Origin: Salegentibacter agarivorans | GTDB lineage: Bacteria; Bacteroidota; Bacteroidia; Flavobacteriales; Flavobacteriaceae | Direction of reading: 5' to 3' | Assembly (NCBI RefSeq): GCF_900113135.1 | Contig: NZ_FOOH01000001.1 | Location: 416,295-480,294, forward strand | DNA length: 64,000 bases | In this document: one piece after another, positions 63,409 to 64,000 of the stretch | Numbering within the stretch: position 1 is the first letter of the stretch | How the letters are laid out: each line of letters starts with the position of its first letter | Translations under genes and position numbers: made by a program | The notes under the pieces: generated by a model | What the model was told of the DNA's origin: nothing | The model's input: the letters and a program-made list of their open reading frames with translations, nothing else | The model's database searches: none

Positions 63409-64000
63409 AAAAGCGATGAAACGATGCAGAAGTGATGCGGGTCATAGCTCAATGTTATCAAGGCTTGCGGGAAGATCTGCATCAAAGCAACAAATTCTGA
63501 ATACAACAAAGGAGAAAAGCCTCCGATAATTTCTTCTTTTTTTGATGAATCGATGCCAGATATAAATAAGACCAGTAATACTGGGGATTTTCAGCCGCAT
63601 CATTTCCGCATCACTTTGTCATCAAAAATAAAACGATGCTGAACTTTGTATAGATTTTGCAGGTTTTGATATAAAATAAGCTAGTTAAAAAAGAAAAAAT
63701 ATGGTCCCAAATCTACCATAACTTACAGCGCTGGATCCTATGCTGTTTTTATAGCGTACGGGAAGTTAAGTGAAAAGTAAAAACAGCATAGGGCGCAAAA
63801 CCTATTTTGTTTTTGTAATACCAGTAAATTTTAACCTATTTTCAGGGTGTTCCAGTCCATTTACTGGTAATCTCGCGTTCATTTCACTACTCCGGTATAA
63901 AAATACTGTCTAATTCAAATTAGTTTTACTGCAAATTTCAACGGTTTTATTGGGGCTTTCAGGCTATTTGAGGTAAGTTTTTTATTTAAAAACTTTTGCA
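63409..64000. other. Non-coding region with three inverted repeats inside the element
   Basis: No ORF is credible here. Three perfect inverted repeats follow one another: 63430-63440/63606-63616 (AAGTGATGCGG), 63737-63751/63778-63792 (CCTATGCTGTTTTTA, 15 bp) and 63819-63829/63859-63869 (TACCAGTAAAT). The motif GATGAAACGATGC / AAAACGATGCTG also repeats. A small GGAG/CTCC hairpin with a later T run near 63512-63541 may terminate the integrase transcript. The function of the rest is unknown. Confidence 0.5.
63737..63792. repeat. 15-bp perfect inverted repeat
   Basis: CCTATGCTGTTTTTA (63737-63751) and TAAAAACAGCATAGG (63778-63792) are separated by 26 nt. The arms are followed by GCGC on both outer sides with small interruptions. 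It can fold into a stable RNA hairpin or be a recombinase or mobilisation site. Confidence 0.75.

Noticed and set aside
63409..64000. Second attachment site of the element inside the window
   Set aside because: I looked for a copy of the tRNA 3' end (CCTGCCACCCCGA) to the right of the integrase and saw none, so the far end is outside the window.

Overview
The window looks like a chromosomal segment of a marine-type Flavobacteriaceae bacterium (Bacteroidota). The grounds are: AT-rich coding sequence; promoter boxes of the Bacteroidota form TAnnTTTG; almost no Shine-Dalgarno sequences; and lineage-typical genes such as two-subunit methylmalonyl-CoA mutase, an oversized signal peptidase I, DUF5683 next to parAB, a CheB/CheR-PAS-kinase hybrid, a WbqC-family protein and paired rhomboids. 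Placement near Salegentibacter, Gramella or Zunongwangia is only an impression from protein style. Nearly all of the window is ordinary dense chromosome; the last 2 kb is the edge of an integrated element.

Layout. 1-409 is the 3' end of a gene, probably a magnesium-chelatase/MoxR-like ATPase. 742-5507 is thrA-thrB-thrC behind a possible leader peptide, closed by a large palindromic repeat. 5643-8855 holds a secreted S10 peptidase and an AarF/UbiB kinase. 9054-13300 holds a three-part SulP-STAS-carbonic-anhydrase-like protein that converges on a Kef-type antiporter. 13412-15277 is an M61 peptidase. 15421-18280 is proC-proB-proA. 18743-23545 is a five-gene leftward operon (three double-domain universal stress proteins, an ATP-cone/Mrr-like nuclease, an MBL/beta-CASP RNase-like protein), with a Crp-superfamily regulator nearby (24688-25695) and TGA-N6-TCA dyads in the promoter regions. 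26014-29311 has two small proteins and an mlaE-mlaF-mlaD lipid transport operon.

29699-36720 is the most distinctive block: a CheB-CheR-PAS-histidine kinase hybrid, a bacteriophytochrome kinase that keeps its chromophore residues, a stand-alone receiver, and a heme oxygenase able to make the biliverdin chromophore. It reads as a self-contained red/far-red sensing operon. After it come ggt, wrbA, and a DUF3037/HipA-like kinase pair. Next are rluE-like, DUF721, lipoprotein and recF on the minus strand, then a plus-strand run of TPR protein, ribH, a small membrane protein, mutL, two rhomboids and an EEP-family protein. 49386-54679 is parA-parB-DUF5683-dapB-lepB-wbqC on the minus strand. 54844-61687 has a DECR-like reductase, both methylmalonyl-CoA mutase subunits, an FtsB/DivIC protein, udk and a PQQ-type sugar dehydrogenase.

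A tRNA-Pro(TGG) at 61904-61978 is followed by a Bacteroidota-type tyrosine recombinase (62200-63408) and 590 bp of non-coding DNA rich in inverted repeats. This is the usual look of an integrative element inserted at a tRNA 3' end; the rest of the element lies beyond the window.
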